Shown: positions 51,306 through 60,980, counted from the stretch's first letter. The stretch is 64,000 nucleotides of DNA from Pseudomonas putida (GCF_030159595.1 NZ_BSKJ01000004.1:163747-227746); one strand, 5' to 3'. The notes: a model not told the origin generated them from the sequence alone. Translations and numbers: made by a program.

Positions 51306-52007
51306 TCAGCGAGGCATGTAGCCGCGCTGCCAGGCGCGCGGGATGAAGCGCGATACCAGGGCCAGCACACACGCCAGCGCGCAGCTGCCGGCCAGTGCCT
51401 GCAGGCCCAGGTGTTGTTGCAACCAGGCGCCGAGCGCGGCCCCCGACAGCATGCCGGCCCAAGGCACCAGCTGCACCCGCCAGCCGTTACGCCGCTCGCC
51501 CAGCAGCCAGCGCCCCAGGCCACGGCCGAAGCGGGACAGGGCGCCAGTAACGTAGGTCAGGCCGATGGGCAGGCCGTTCACCTGTTCGACCACGGCATTG
51601 ATCATGCCCATGGCCAGTGTGGCGGCCAGTAATGCCGGGAAGGTGGCTGCCAACGGCCACACGGCCGCGAACCCCAGCAGTGCGGCGACCACCAGCAACA
51701 CGGGCCAGGCCCGGCGGTGAAAACCGCGCGCCAGCAGCACGCCCAACGCATTGCCGGCGACAAAGCCCAGTACGGCGCCACTCAGGCGCAGCATCAAAGC
51801 CAGGTCGGCTTCACTGATGGCCACCGCCAGGCGCGTGGTGTTGCCGCTCATGAATGACACGAAGTCACCCAGCGCCAGCAGGCCAATGGCATCGGTCATG
51901 CCAGCCAGCACCGACAGGGCGGCGACCAGGCCGAGGCCGACACGACCACGCAGGGTTTGCAGCCGCAGCCGCCTGGCCGTGCGAGCGGGGAGGGCATTGG
52001 GCAGCAT
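51306..52007 (-). CDS. DUF1275 / YoaK family membrane protein
   Basis: The 233-residue protein has about six membrane segments and the family motifs LSVLAGMTDAIGLLALGDFV, SFMSGNTTRLAVAI and AMGMINAVVEQVNGLPIGLT. YoaK/DUF1275 proteins are inner membrane proteins of unknown function. The start lies 9 bases after the riboflavin synthase stop on the same strand, so they are co-transcribed. Confidence 0.88.
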   Translation of the reverse strand: MLPNALPARTARRLRLQTLRGRVGLGLVAALSVLAGMTDAIGLLALGDFVSFMSGNTTRLAVAISEADLALMLRLSGAVLGFVAGNALGVLLARGFHRRAWPVLLVVAALLGFAAVWPLAATFPALLAATLAMGMINAVVEQVNGLPIGLTYVTGALSRFGRGLGRWLLGERRNGWRVQLVPWAGMLSGAALGAWLQQHLGLQALAGSCALACVLALVSRFIPRAWQRGYMPR

Positions 52008-52016
52008 GTGCAGGCC

Positions 52017-52646
52017 TCAGGGCAGTGGTTTTTCGCGGGCCAGGGTGCCTTTGATGGTGCGCTCCACCACATCGACCAGCACCATGGTCTGGTGATCGAC
52101 CTCGATATTGAGCAGTTCGCCGGCCTTGTAGCGGGCAAAGGTGGTCTGGCGCAGGGTTTCCGGTATCAGGTTGATGGTGATGACATTGTCGTCGACATCG
52201 GCGACGGTCAGGCTGCAGCCGTTGACACCGATGAAGCCACGCGGGAATACATACTTGCCCCATTCGGGTGGCATGCGGAACTTGATGAACGCGCCGGTTT
52301 CCTTGATCGACAGCTCGACGATTTCGGCCGTCGTGGCGATGTGGCCGGCCATCAGATGGCCGCCGACTTCGGCGTTCATTTTCGCCGAACGTTCGATATT
52401 GACGCCTTGGCCGGCCTTGAAATTACGCAGGTTGGTGCGTTCGAGGGTGGCGTTCATGGCGTCGAATTTGACGTGGGTACCGGCGATTTCAGTGACTGAC
52501 AGGCAGGTGCCTTCGACACTGACGCTGGCGCCAATCTTCAGTTCGTCGAGCAGTTCGGGGGTGAGGTCGAGGGTGAACTGGTTGTGGCCCGGGTAGGTGG
52601 TCACATCAAGCAGAGGGCGGACGGCCTGGACGATGCCGGTGTACAT
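52017..52646 (-). CDS. ribE: Riboflavin synthase alpha chain, outside a rib operon
   Basis: The 209-residue protein consists of two homologous lumazine-binding domains: the first starts MYTGIVQAVRPL with GTCLSVTEI and NLRNFKAGQGVNIERSAKMN, the second contains GFIGVNGCSLTVADV and LIPETLRQTTFARYKAG. It joins two 6,7-dimethyl-8-ribityllumazines into riboflavin and a pyrimidine. ATG 52646 follows GGAG. No ribB, ribD or ribH gene or FMN riboswitch is nearby. Its wording is close to E. coli riboflavin synthase, so it is likely an additional copy to the one in the usual Pseudomonas rib cluster. Confidence 0.92.
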   Translation of the reverse strand: MYTGIVQAVRPLLDVTTYPGHNQFTLDLTPELLDELKIGASVSVEGTCLSVTEIAGTHVKFDAMNATLERTNLRNFKAGQGVNIERSAKMNAEVGGHLMAGHIATTAEIVELSIKETGAFIKFRMPPEWGKYVFPRGFIGVNGCSLTVADVDDNVITINLIPETLRQTTFARYKAGELLNIEVDHQTMVLVDVVERTIKGTLAREKPLP

Positions 52647-52713
52647 GGTGTTGCTCCTGGGCACAAAAAGAAATCACCCGAACGCTATGCCTCTGGCGCT
52701 TCAAAATCAAGGT

Positions 52714-52745
52714 CGGCCTCTTCGCGGGGTTACCCGCGACAGGGC
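52714..52745. repeat. Single REP element
   Basis: GGCCTCTTCGCGGGGTTACC continues into CGCGACAGGGCC to give a small REP-like hairpin of the P. putida type between the trehalose synthase gene end and the riboflavin synthase start. Confidence 0.7.
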
Positions 52746-52755
52746 CAGTGCCGCT

Positions 52756-54822
52756 TTACAAATACCCGCTGCTGTTGACGATCCGCAGGCACAGCGCCTC
52801 GTACGGGTCCAGGTTCACCAACAGGCGCCCATCCTCGGTCAGGTCGCCCTCGACGGTCTCGTTGATCATGTCCACCACCGGCCCCGGCGTGAACCCGGTC
52901 AGTTGCAGCTCCTCCGTAATCACTTCCTGGCCAAAGTTCAACGCGCTGATCTGGATACCGCGCCCGGCCGGCAGTTCATGCACCATCACCAGCAACCCCG
53001 GGCTGCTGACTTCAGGCACCAGCACCTGGCGGCTGGTGGCGATGCCATAGGCCTGACGTACTGCCAGCAGCTTCTTCACCTTGCAGGCAAACGAATCGCC
53101 ATTTTCCAACTGGCTGTCAAGGCTGCCATACAGGGCCTGGGCACGGGGCATGCCGCGCACCGATTCCTCGGCCTGCGGGTCGAGCCCGGCCAGGTCGTAA
53201 CCGCCCCGGTGAATCCAGCGGGTGTCGCCATCGAGCATGCGTTCGGCAACCGCGTCGGCGGGCAAGGGCAGGGCGCCGACCAGGTCCCAGCCGGACAGCG
53301 CGACCACTCCGGGCTGCATGGCGTTGTACATGACCAGCAGCAGGTGCAGCTTCTGAATCTGTTCGATTTCTGCCGTACCGATCTGCTCAAGATCGCGGAT
53401 GCCCAACGCTGCGGCGATCAGGCTGACTGTGGTACAGGCGATGCCATTGGTGACGAAGCGCAGGTTGTAAGGCGCATGTTCTCCCGACAACCGTTCGTAA
53501 ATCTCTTCTCGGATATGCTCGCGCAGGATGCTGCCCGGCAAGGTCTGCCCCTTGTAGAGGTACATGTCATGGGCGTGCAGGGTCCAGAAGTGCACCAGCT
53601 CTACGGTCAGCTCGTCGTGGTTCTGCAGGGCATGGATCAGCGAAGCCGGATCGATGCCGAAGGCGTGCATTTCCTTGAGCATCAGGCGCAGGAACTCGGT
53701 GTCACCCGTCAGCAGCGCATGCTGACAGGCCGGTCGGGTAATGAAATCGTAGGACAGGTCGGCCCCGCCCTTGGACATCTGCGCGATGTCGTCCAGAGTG
53801 AGGTTGAGCTCCTGGAAGCTGAAGCCGCCGGCCTTGCGGATCATGCCGCCGATCAACTGGTTGCCGACAAGCGACAAGGGATGGCTTTCCGACCAGGCCG
53901 TGCCGCTGGCGCGTGTTTCCACGCCGAGAAAGCCGTTGGCGTCCAGGCGCAGGCCTCGGGCGCCCAGGCAGTCCAGGGCGTGCAGGGCATCGCCAATGAT
54001 CATTTGCTGGGCGGCGAAGGTTGGGTCCAGCCAGTTCAGCGACGGCTGGCCTTCCTTGAAATAGTGCAGGTACACCCAGCGCCGAGTCTTGCCGTCGACA
54101 CCGGTAACCGGTGGCGTGGCGCTCCAGTCGGTTTCTTTAACCCCCGGCTCGAAGAAGATGACACGTTGCAGTTGGCCGACGATGTAATGGCGGGCCTTGA
54201 GCTCGTCGCACTGGGCCGGCAGCAGGTTGACCGCGTCACGACCGGCGGGCACCTCTGGCAGCAGCGGCCAGTCTTCCTCGCGAATTTCGACCATGTGGTA
54301 CAGCCCCGGGTAGGGCCCGTGGGCCATCTCGGCCAGGCGGAAGTCAGCACCCTTGCCGGTGTGCGAGGGGATCAGGTCGTCAATGGTCACGGCGTTGTGT
54401 GCAGCGGCCATACGGCTCATCTGGATCAGTTCCTGCTCGCTGCCATACAGGGGGTCGATATCGAAGCTGATGCGGTCGAAGTTGCCGTCCACGCTGGGGG
54501 TGAGTTCGCGACCGCGAATGCCGCCGGACAACTTGATCGGGCCGGTGTGCAGGCCCTGGATGCCGATATCCGACAGGCGCTTCCACAGCGCTTCGTGAGC
54601 CAGGGCGCCGAGCACAGAACAGCCTTGCGGGGCGATGATGGCGTCGGGGTAGACGGTCAGCCAGACCGAGGCGATTTCGGTGGCGCGGCGGGGCTGAGCT
54701 TCGGCGTACGGCTGTTGCCACAATCGGGATTGGCCTGAATACAGGCTGGCGCGTGTCTGGGAGGCCTTGAGCATGGCGCGGTCTTCGAGCCATTTGACGT
54801 ATGACGGGTCGGGCGGGGTCAT
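52756..54822 (-). CDS. treS: Trehalose synthase (maltose alpha-D-glucosyltransferase), GH13
   Basis: The 688-residue protein has the GH13 catalytic triad: nucleophile D294 (LRLDANGF), acid/base E338 (GFSFQELNL) and transition-state D403 (LQNHDELT). Length and N-terminal wording fit the stand-alone trehalose synthases described from Pseudomonas (about 690 residues), not the longer TreS-maltokinase fusion. It interconverts maltose and trehalose. It is monocistronic here, with no glgE or treY/treZ neighbours. A related glucosyltransferase activity cannot be excluded. Confidence 0.8.
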   Translation of the reverse strand: MTPPDPSYVKWLEDRAMLKASQTRASLYSGQSRLWQQPYAEAQPRRATEIASVWLTVYPDAIIAPQGCSVLGALAHEALWKRLSDIGIQGLHTGPIKLSGGIRGRELTPSVDGNFDRISFDIDPLYGSEQELIQMSRMAAAHNAVTIDDLIPSHTGKGADFRLAEMAHGPYPGLYHMVEIREEDWPLLPEVPAGRDAVNLLPAQCDELKARHYIVGQLQRVIFFEPGVKETDWSATPPVTGVDGKTRRWVYLHYFKEGQPSLNWLDPTFAAQQMIIGDALHALDCLGARGLRLDANGFLGVETRASGTAWSESHPLSLVGNQLIGGMIRKAGGFSFQELNLTLDDIAQMSKGGADLSYDFITRPACQHALLTGDTEFLRLMLKEMHAFGIDPASLIHALQNHDELTVELVHFWTLHAHDMYLYKGQTLPGSILREHIREEIYERLSGEHAPYNLRFVTNGIACTTVSLIAAALGIRDLEQIGTAEIEQIQKLHLLLVMYNAMQPGVVALSGWDLVGALPLPADAVAERMLDGDTRWIHRGGYDLAGLDPQAEESVRGMPRAQALYGSLDSQLENGDSFACKVKKLLAVRQAYGIATSRQVLVPEVSSPGLLVMVHELPAGRGIQISALNFGQEVITEELQLTGFTPGPVVDMINETVEGDLTEDGRLLVNLDPYEALCLRIVNSSGYL

Positions 54823-54908
54823 TTCGCGTCCTCTTTGCGTGTCGGCACCGGCTCAGGTTATGACGGCATTGTTGCCTGATCGTTCGGCTGGGACCTGCAA
54901 ACCTAGGC

Positions 54909-55826
54909 TCAACGCCGCGCCGACAACTGCTGCGGCGCCAGAAACGCATCATGAAAGTAATTGCGCAACGCCTGCATCGCCGGGCTGAACGCCCGCTCCC
55001 GGTGCCAGGCCAACCCAACGCTCATCGGCGTAACCGGGTCGTTGATGGTCACTGTCTCGATACGTTTGCCCTCCAGCGACCAAGGCCGGTGTACCAGGTC
55101 CGACAGGATTGCCACACCGCTGCCATTGGCGACCATGCTGCGCACGGCCTCCACCGAACTGGTCCGCACCCGTACGCTTGGCTTTTGCCCGGCCTGTTCC
55201 CAGTAGCGCATGGCGCTCTGCTCGGCTTCGTCCACGGTCAGCAGAATGAACGGCTCACAGGCCACATCGGCCAGGCTCACCGACGAGCGCTCGCACAGCG
55301 GATGGTGGCCGGGCAGCCATAGCCGGCGCTCGGAGTTGAACAGCGTCTCCGAGACGATATCGGGGTGGGTGAGGTTGGCGGTGAGCACTACCGCCATGTC
55401 GAAATGCCCCTCCAGCAAGCCTTGCTCGATGGCGCTGCGCTCTTGCTCGTAAAGTTCCAGGGTCACGTCCGGATGCCAGTGTTCCAGGCGCTGCAGGTGG
55501 TGGGGCAGGAAGTAGCCGATCACGGTGTAGCTTGCCGCCAGGCGCAGCAGGCCGCTTGCACGCACGTTCGGCAGCGGGCTGTTCAACGCGTCATCGACAC
55601 TGCGCAGAATCACATAGGCGCGGTTCAGAAAGTGCCGGCCAGCCTCGGTCAGGTTCATGCCCTGGGCCGAGCGCTGGAACAGCAGCACGCCGAGCATGGC
55701 TTCCAGTTCCTTGATGGCCGTGGTTACCGCTGACTGGGAGATATTCAGGTGGATCGCTGCCTGGGAAATCTGGCCGATTTCGGCGGTTGCGACAAAGTAG
55801 CGGACCTGGCGCAGGGTCAGTGACAC
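54909..55826 (-). CDS. LysR-family regulator, divergent from pxpABC
   Basis: The protein of about 305 residues has a LysR helix-turn-helix (LRQVRYFVATAEIGQISQAA, NISQSAVTTAIKELEAML) and an effector-binding domain (SGLLRLAASYTVIGYFLPHH, SERRLWLPGHHPL). I chose GTG 55826 because AGGAG lies 6 bases upstream and the protein then starts right at the HTH as in relatives; a GTG at 55862 is an alternative. It is divergent from pxpA and very likely controls the 5-oxoproline operon. Confidence 0.88.
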   Translation of the reverse strand: MSLTLRQVRYFVATAEIGQISQAAIHLNISQSAVTTAIKELEAMLGVLLFQRSAQGMNLTEAGRHFLNRAYVILRSVDDALNSPLPNVRASGLLRLAASYTVIGYFLPHHLQRLEHWHPDVTLELYEQERSAIEQGLLEGHFDMAVVLTANLTHPDIVSETLFNSERRLWLPGHHPLCERSSVSLADVACEPFILLTVDEAEQSAMRYWEQAGQKPSVRVRTSSVEAVRSMVANGSGVAILSDLVHRPWSLEGKRIETVTINDPVTPMSVGLAWHRERAFSPAMQALRNYFHDAFLAPQQLSARR

Positions 55827-55946
55827 GGTTGGCTCCTGTGGTATCTGATTTTCCGAAGACACCCTATCTGTTTATAGATCTTCCCAAGGGGGTGTGGAGA
55901 ATCTAACGTGGCTTGCATGCAGTCACAAGCGCCAGGAGAGACAGTC

Positions 55947-56705
55947 ATGCAGGTGGTGGATTTCAACTCGGACATGGGGGAGGGTTTTGGCCCGTGGACC
56001 ATTGGCGATGGCGTCGACAACGAGCTGATGGGCTACATCAGCACGGCCAACATCGCCACGGGCTTCCATGCTGGCGACCCCGGCACCATGCGCCGCACCG
56101 TAGAGCGGGCCAAGGCCCTGGGCGTTGCGGTGGGTGCGCACCCGGGCTTCCGAGACCTGGTCGGCTTTGGCCGCAGGCATATCAACGCGCCTGCCCAGGA
56201 GCTGGTCGACGACATGCTTTACCAACTGGGCGCACTGCGTGAAATTGCCCGGGCCCAAGGCGTGCGCCTGCAGCACATCAAGCCGCACGGTGCGCTTTAC
56301 ATGCACCTGGCGCGTGACGAAGAAGCCGCGCGGTTGCTGGTGGAAAACCTGCGGGTGATCGAGCCGGAACTGTTGCTGTACTGCATGCCGGGGTCGGTGA
56401 TCTGCCGCATTGCCCAAGCGCTCGGCCAACCGGTGGTTCGCGAGTTCTACGCCGACCGCGAGTACGACCTGAGCGGTTCTATCGTATTTACCCGCAATGT
56501 GCGTGGCTACGACCCCAAGGCTGTTGCAGAGCGGGTATTGCGCGCTTGCCAGCAAGGCGTGGTGCGTACGGTCGAAGGCCAGGACCTGGCCATCGTGTTC
56601 GATTCCATCTGCCTGCACAGTGATACCCCCGGCGCGCTCGACCTGGTAGAAGCCACGCGCAAGGCGCTGGACGCGGCCGGTATCGTGGTGCGTGCGCCGC
56701 GCTGA
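55947..56705 (+). CDS. pxpA: 5-oxoprolinase subunit A (LamB/YcsF family)
   Basis: The 252-residue protein carries the family signature at its start ([19 protein letters not shown]) and [13 protein letters not shown] and [12 protein letters not shown] further on. With PxpB and PxpC it hydrolyses 5-oxo-L-proline to glutamate using ATP, clearing a damage product of glutamine and glutathione. ATG 55947 has GGAGAGA upstream. It is the first gene of a three-gene operon. Confidence 0.93.
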   Translation: MQVVDFNSDMGEGFGPWTIGDGVDNELMGYISTANIATGFHAGDPGTMRRTVERAKALGVAVGAHPGFRDLVGFGRRHINAPAQELVDDMLYQLGALREIARAQGVRLQHIKPHGALYMHLARDEEAARLLVENLRVIEPELLLYCMPGSVICRIAQALGQPVVREFYADREYDLSGSIVFTRNVRGYDPKAVAERVLRACQQGVVRTVEGQDLAIVFDSICLHSDTPGALDLVEATRKALDAAGIVVRAPR

Positions 56706-56795
56706 GTTCGTGAGGTATCCGGCAGGCACAAGCCGGAGCCCGTGCATTTTGTTTTCGCCTGCCTTTCTATAAAGATTCCAAGAAAAGGAACAGTC

Positions 56796-57683
56796 ATGGC
56801 CGAACCGCTTGCTACAACCCCGATCCGCTACAGCTTCGGCGCCGACGAGCACCTGTTTGCCGAAGTCAGCGACAGCATGTCGCTGGAAGCCTTTTTCAAG
56901 GGCATGGCCGTCACCCGCGCCGTGGAGCGGTTGGCCCTGGATGGCGTGCTGGACGTATGCCTGGCCAACGCCTCGTTCCAGATCCGCTTCGACCCGGACC
57001 GTATCGCCCCCGACGCGCTGCTTGAAGCCGTGCGCGGTGCCGAGGCGCAGGCTATTGCCGAGCGCTCGTTGCAGACGCGAATCATCGAGATCCCGGTGCT
57101 GTACAACGACCCCTGGACCCATGAAACCCTGATGCGGTTCCGTGACCGCCACCAGGACCCGGACAGCACCGACCTGGAGTACGCGGCGCGTATCAACGGC
57201 CTGGCCGACGTCGATGCATTCATCGCGGCGCACAGCGGCGCGCCGTGGTTCGTGTCGATGGTTGGCTTCGTTGCCGGCCTGCCGTTCATGTTCCAGATGG
57301 TCGAACGCGAACGGCAGTTGCAGGTGCCCAAATACCTGCGCCCGCGTACCGACACACCCAAGCTCACGCTGGGCCATGGCGGTTGCTTCGGCTGCATCTA
57401 CTCGGTACGCGGGGCAGGGGGCTACCAGATGTTCGGCGTCACCCCGGCACCGATCTACGACCCGCAACAGACCTTGAACTACTTGAAGGCGCACATGGTG
57501 TTCTTCCGTCCGGGGGACATCGTGCAATTCAAACCCATCGACCGTCGCGCCTATGACCAGGCCGTGGCGGAGGTTGAAGAAGGCCGCTTCGACCTGCGCA
57601 TTCGCCAGGTGGCGTTTTCCCTGGACGCCTTCCTCGACGACCCGGTCGGCTACCCCAAATCGCTGCAGGAGGTATTGGCATGA
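56796..57683 (+). CDS. pxpB: 5-oxoprolinase subunit B (KipI family)
   Basis: The 295-residue protein is a KipI-type allophanate-hydrolase subunit with PWFVSMVGFVAGLPFMFQ and GGCFGCIYSVRGAGGYQMFG near the C-terminal half, both typical of the family. It is longer than E. coli PxpB (about 218), the extra length lying in the N-terminal domain. It acts as a complex with PxpA and PxpC. Its stop overlaps the pxpC start by 4 bases. Confidence 0.92.
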   Translation: MAEPLATTPIRYSFGADEHLFAEVSDSMSLEAFFKGMAVTRAVERLALDGVLDVCLANASFQIRFDPDRIAPDALLEAVRGAEAQAIAERSLQTRIIEIPVLYNDPWTHETLMRFRDRHQDPDSTDLEYAARINGLADVDAFIAAHSGAPWFVSMVGFVAGLPFMFQMVERERQLQVPKYLRPRTDTPKLTLGHGGCFGCIYSVRGAGGYQMFGVTPAPIYDPQQTLNYLKAHMVFFRPGDIVQFKPIDRRAYDQAVAEVEEGRFDLRIRQVAFSLDAFLDDPVGYPKSLQEVLA

Positions 57684-58651
57684 TCAAGGTACTCAAACCG
57701 GGCCTGGCGACGTCGGTGCAGGACTTGGGCCGCGAAGGCTACTACCACTTGGGTATCCCGCCGTCAGGTGCCCTCGACCAGTATGCCCTGAGTGCGGCCA
57801 ACCACCTGGTGGGCAACCCGGCCGGCGCCGCAGGCCTGGAGTGCGCGCTGGTGGGGCCGGAGCTGGAGTTCCTGCAGGACGCACTGGTGGCCGTGTGCGG
57901 TGCCCAGATGCCAGTGTTGCTCGAGGGTCGCGAGCAGCGCCCGGATACGGCCTTTGCCGTACGTGCTGGCCAGGTGTTGCGTTTCGGCTTTCCCACCGCA
58001 GGCGCGCGGGCTTACCTGGCGGTGGCCGGCGGTATCGATGTGCCCGAGGTACTGGGTAGCCGTTCCACCTACGCGTTGGGGGCGCTGGGCGGCTTCCAAG
58101 GGCGAAAACTGATGGCGGGCGACCTGCTGCCGGTCGGCATGCCCAGCGGCAAGACCCGCGCGGGTGCAAGCCTGCCCATGGCCCTGCGCCAGGCCTTGGG
58201 TGGCGAAGTGGTGTTGCGGGTAGTACCAGGGCTGTACTTTCACCGCCTGACCGAAGCCGCAGCGCAAAGCTTCTTCACCCAAGCCTGGACCGTCGGCTCC
58301 GAAGCGGACCGTATCGGCTATCGCTACAAAGGCGGCAGTGCCTTGAGCTTTCAGCCGCGGGAACAACCGTTTGGTGCGGGGTCGGATCCGTCGAACATCG
58401 TCGACAGTTGCTACCCGATCGGCTCGATCCAGGTGCCGGCAGGGTTGGAGCCGATCATCCTGCACCGCGATGCTGTGTCGGGTGGCGGCTACGCGATGAT
58501 CGGAACAGTGATCAGCGCCGACCTGGATCTGATCGGCCAGATGCAGCCCAACCAACAGGCACGGTTCCTGGCGGTGAGCCTGGACCAGGCGTTGGAGGCG
58601 CGGCGCTCGTACAAGAAGAAGCTGGCTTGCGTTGCCAGGCTATTCGCCTGA
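57680..58651 (+). CDS. pxpC: 5-oxoprolinase subunit C (KipA family)
   Basis: The 323-residue protein begins MIKVLKPGLATSVQDLGREG, the usual KipA opening, with AGARAYLAVAGGIDVPEVLG and SRSTYALGALGGFQGR, all KipA/biotin-dependent carboxyltransferase-like motifs. Despite that name it works with PxpA and PxpB on 5-oxoproline. Translation overlaps pxpB (ATGA). No biotin carboxylase or carrier gene is present nearby. Confidence 0.92.
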   Translation: MIKVLKPGLATSVQDLGREGYYHLGIPPSGALDQYALSAANHLVGNPAGAAGLECALVGPELEFLQDALVAVCGAQMPVLLEGREQRPDTAFAVRAGQVLRFGFPTAGARAYLAVAGGIDVPEVLGSRSTYALGALGGFQGRKLMAGDLLPVGMPSGKTRAGASLPMALRQALGGEVVLRVVPGLYFHRLTEAAAQSFFTQAWTVGSEADRIGYRYKGGSALSFQPREQPFGAGSDPSNIVDSCYPIGSIQVPAGLEPIILHRDAVSGGGYAMIGTVISADLDLIGQMQPNQQARFLAVSLDQALEARRSYKKKLACVARLFA

Positions 58652-58667
58652 GCGTGACAGATGTTGG

Positions 58668-58698
58668 CGCCCACAGTACTCGAACAATGCTGTGGGCG
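58668..58698 (+). terminator. Hairpin after pxpC
   Basis: CGCCCACAG and CTGTGGGCG form a 9-bp stem with a 13-base loop soon after the pxpC stop. A T-run follows only ten bases later, so termination is moderate. The stem resembles REP sequence. Confidence 0.5.
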
Positions 58699-58769
58699 AT
58701 TCTAGGGTTTTTGCCACGCTTCAAGCGGCCTTCTTTTGGTGTACGCACCTGCTTTTGAGCAGGCCGTTC

Positions 58770-59612
58770 CTACACCGACCGCGTTGACGTGCTGATTTGC
58801 TTGCCAGCCTGGGAGGCGACTTCAAGGGCCTGCCCGTCCCGTTGCTTGCCCTGGCGTGCAAGGCCTTCGAGCTGTGGTATCAGCATGCCTTCCGGCAAAT
58901 GCCGCCAGAACCGCCCGGGCATGTGCAGGCGCAAGGCGTTCGGGTTGAGGCGGGCAGGGTTGAACGTATGGCGGTAATAGGTACGCCACAGTTCGGCGCC
59001 GGGGTCTTCGGCGTTGCGTGCCCATTGCTGCCAGTGTTCGGGACACTGGCGTTGGTAATCGAAAACCTGGCCGTCGAAGCGAATACCCTCCTGCGGCGTG
59101 GCGATCAACCAGCGTAAACGCCCCAGACGGTCTGCAAAATGGGCGCTGGCGCTTTCCAGAATGTCATGCGCGGGTTCGTGATAGGCCACCAGATCCAGTT
59201 GCAGGCGATCAGCCAACGCCTCTGGCAACGGTACGAAGCGCACAAAGGCATGCAGGTGATGCGCTTCGCGGGTGACTTGCTTGATGCGCCGGTGCAATTC
59301 GCTACCCAACCGGTCACCCGCCAGCATGGCGGTGCGGTCGCCGTGGGCCACCCGCCAGAGCACTTCGTAGAGCAGGTTCCAGCGCTGTTCGCCACGATAA
59401 CGGGCAGCCTGCTCCAACTGGCTCAGCAGCGCTGCCGGGACTTTGGCACGAAAGGGGCCGGGGCCTTCCGGGGGGGCTTTCGGTACTGCCAGCAGGTCCG
59501 CCATCGGGCCTTGCGACCAGGTGACCGCCGACGGGTCGATACCATGCCCCAGCAACCGCCTGGCCTGATCACGCCAAATGGCGAACTGGTCATCGCAGTC
59601 GAGTGCAATCAT
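58770..59612 (-). CDS. TIGR03915-type DNA-metabolism protein, partner of radical SAM enzyme
   Basis: The 280-residue protein matches the TIGR03915 family: an opening ALDCDDQFAIWRDQARRLLG, a middle REAHHLHAFVRFVPLP and YHEPAHDILESASAHFADRL, and a C-terminal YYRHTFNPARLNPNALRLHM. These proteins are always found beside the TIGR03916 radical SAM protein and are thought to act with it in DNA repair or modification. The ATG overlaps the radical SAM stop by 4 bases (ATGA). Chemistry is not known. Confidence 0.85.
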   Translation of the reverse strand: MIALDCDDQFAIWRDQARRLLGHGIDPSAVTWSQGPMADLLAVPKAPPEGPGPFRAKVPAALLSQLEQAARYRGEQRWNLLYEVLWRVAHGDRTAMLAGDRLGSELHRRIKQVTREAHHLHAFVRFVPLPEALADRLQLDLVAYHEPAHDILESASAHFADRLGRLRWLIATPQEGIRFDGQVFDYQRQCPEHWQQWARNAEDPGAELWRTYYRHTFNPARLNPNALRLHMPGRFWRHLPEGMLIPQLEGLARQGKQRDGQALEVASQAGKQISTSTRSV

Positions 59613-60829
59613 CCCCACAACCCCATCTGCACTGGCGCCTGCGGCTCACGCAAACGCGCCCGTAGCAGGCCACTGCGCAGCTCGGCCTGGGCTGGGCGGT
59701 AATCGCTGGTGACGATGAACGGCCGTGCCTTGTCCAGCACGCAGCGCAGCTGGATGAGATCGTCATAGCGAATACGCCGTTCCCGACGCAGCGCGACCAG
59801 GCGCTGCACGCTGCGCAGGCCGATACCGGGGATGCGCGCCAGCAACGCAGGTTCGGCGCGGTTCACATCCAGTGGAAACACATCGCGATTGGCCAGCGCC
59901 CAGGCTAGTTTGGGGTCGATGTCCAACGCCAGGTTGCCGCTTTGACCCAGCAGCTCGCCCGCCTTGTAGCCATAGCCACGCAGCAGGAAGTCGGCTTGAT
60001 ACAAGCGGTGCTCGCGCAGCAGCGGAGGAGCAGCCAGTGGCACGCTGCCTGGGCTGTCGGGGATCGGGCTGAAGGCGGAGTAGTACACGCGCTTGAGGCC
60101 GTAGCCTTGGTACAGCGACTCGGCATTGCGCAGCAGGGTGCTGTCATCCGTGCTGTCGGCACCGACGATCACTTGCGTGCTTTGGCCGGCAGGGGTGAAG
60201 CGCGGCGCCTTGGGCTCGTTGGCCACGGCTTGTTGGCCCTGATGGATCACCCCCATGGCCTGACGGATGGTATGCGCCTGTTTTTCCGGTGCCAGGCGCT
60301 TGAGGCTGGCGTCGGTGGGCAGCTCGATGTTGACACTGAGGCGGTCGGCCAGGCGCCCGGCCTCTTCGATCAGCAGCGGGTCGGCATCGGGGATCGTCTT
60401 GAGGTGGATGTATCCGCGGAAGTTGTGCTCTTCGCGCAACAGCCGGGCGACCCGAATCAGTTGCTCCATGGTGTAGTCCGCCGAACGGATGATGCCGGAG
60501 CTGAGGAAAAGGCCACTGATGCAATTGCGCTGGTAGAAATCCAGGGTCAGGCGGACCACTTCCTCAGGGCTGAAGCGCGCGCGTGGCACATTGCTGGAGC
60601 GGCGGTTGACGCAGTACTGGCAGTCGTACAGGCAGAAATTGGTCAACAGCACCTTGAGCAGCGACACACAGCGGCCGTCGGGGGTGTAGCTGTGGCAGAT
60701 GCCCATGCCGTTGGTGGCGCCCAGGCCGTCCCCGCCGCGTGAATTGCGTTTGGGCGCACCGCTGCTGGCGCACGAAGCGTCGTACTTGGCGGCGTCGGCG
60801 AGGATGCCGAGTTTGGCAATGAGCTGCAT
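59609..60829 (-). CDS. Putative DNA modification/repair radical SAM protein (TIGR03916-type)
   Basis: The 406-residue protein has the radical SAM CxxxCxxC at C66, C70 and C73 (FCLYDCQYC), preceded by ASSGAPKRNSRGGDGLGATN and HSYTPDGRCVSLLKVLLTNF, which are family-specific. A C-terminal helix-hairpin-helix-like stretch (LLARIPGIGLRSVQRLVALR) fits DNA contact. It uses an iron-sulfur cluster and S-adenosylmethionine to generate a radical. A LexA-like box lies immediately before its start, so SOS induction is expected. The lesion it acts on is unknown. Confidence 0.88.
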   Translation of the reverse strand: MQLIAKLGILADAAKYDASCASSGAPKRNSRGGDGLGATNGMGICHSYTPDGRCVSLLKVLLTNFCLYDCQYCVNRRSSNVPRARFSPEEVVRLTLDFYQRNCISGLFLSSGIIRSADYTMEQLIRVARLLREEHNFRGYIHLKTIPDADPLLIEEAGRLADRLSVNIELPTDASLKRLAPEKQAHTIRQAMGVIHQGQQAVANEPKAPRFTPAGQSTQVIVGADSTDDSTLLRNAESLYQGYGLKRVYYSAFSPIPDSPGSVPLAAPPLLREHRLYQADFLLRGYGYKAGELLGQSGNLALDIDPKLAWALANRDVFPLDVNRAEPALLARIPGIGLRSVQRLVALRRERRIRYDDLIQLRCVLDKARPFIVTSDYRPAQAELRSGLLRARLREPQAPVQMGLWG

Positions 60830-60844
60830 GGGGCTGACTCTTGA

Positions 60845-60864
60845 TACTGAATATTCATACAGTA
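60845..60864 (-). promoter_or_regulatory. LexA-like SOS box
   Basis: On the minus strand the sequence has CTGT, eight bases, TCAG inside symmetric flanks TA...TA, against the LexA consensus CTGT-N8-ACAG with one mismatch. It lies 15 bases before the radical SAM start codon. Overall symmetry and AT-rich centre agree with gamma-proteobacterial LexA sites. Confidence 0.65.
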
Positions 60865-60980
60865 TTTTGAGAGTCCATGAATTGCAAGGGGCATAAAGCC
60901 CTGGATTGCACATACCCGAGTAAATCCGTCAGCTAAGCTTGTACTGGACTAACGGACAGCAACGAGGCACGGGAGAGGTT

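Noticed and set aside
49787..51346. A 519-codon plus-strand frame
   Set aside because: It is antisense to the FAD oxidoreductase and runs across its promoter; composition is that of a shadow.
52647..52755. Search for an FMN riboswitch upstream of the riboflavin synthase
   Set aside because: The gap is short and contains only a REP-like hairpin; the conserved RFN stems are not present.
55923..57527. A 534-codon minus-strand frame
   Set aside because: It is antisense to pxpA and pxpB, both of which carry clear family motifs and ribosome sites.
57680..58651. pxpC considered as a urea amidolyase or biotin carboxylase part
   Set aside because: KipA-type genes are often labelled that way, but the PxpA-PxpB-PxpC trio defines 5-oxoprolinase and no biotin genes are present.
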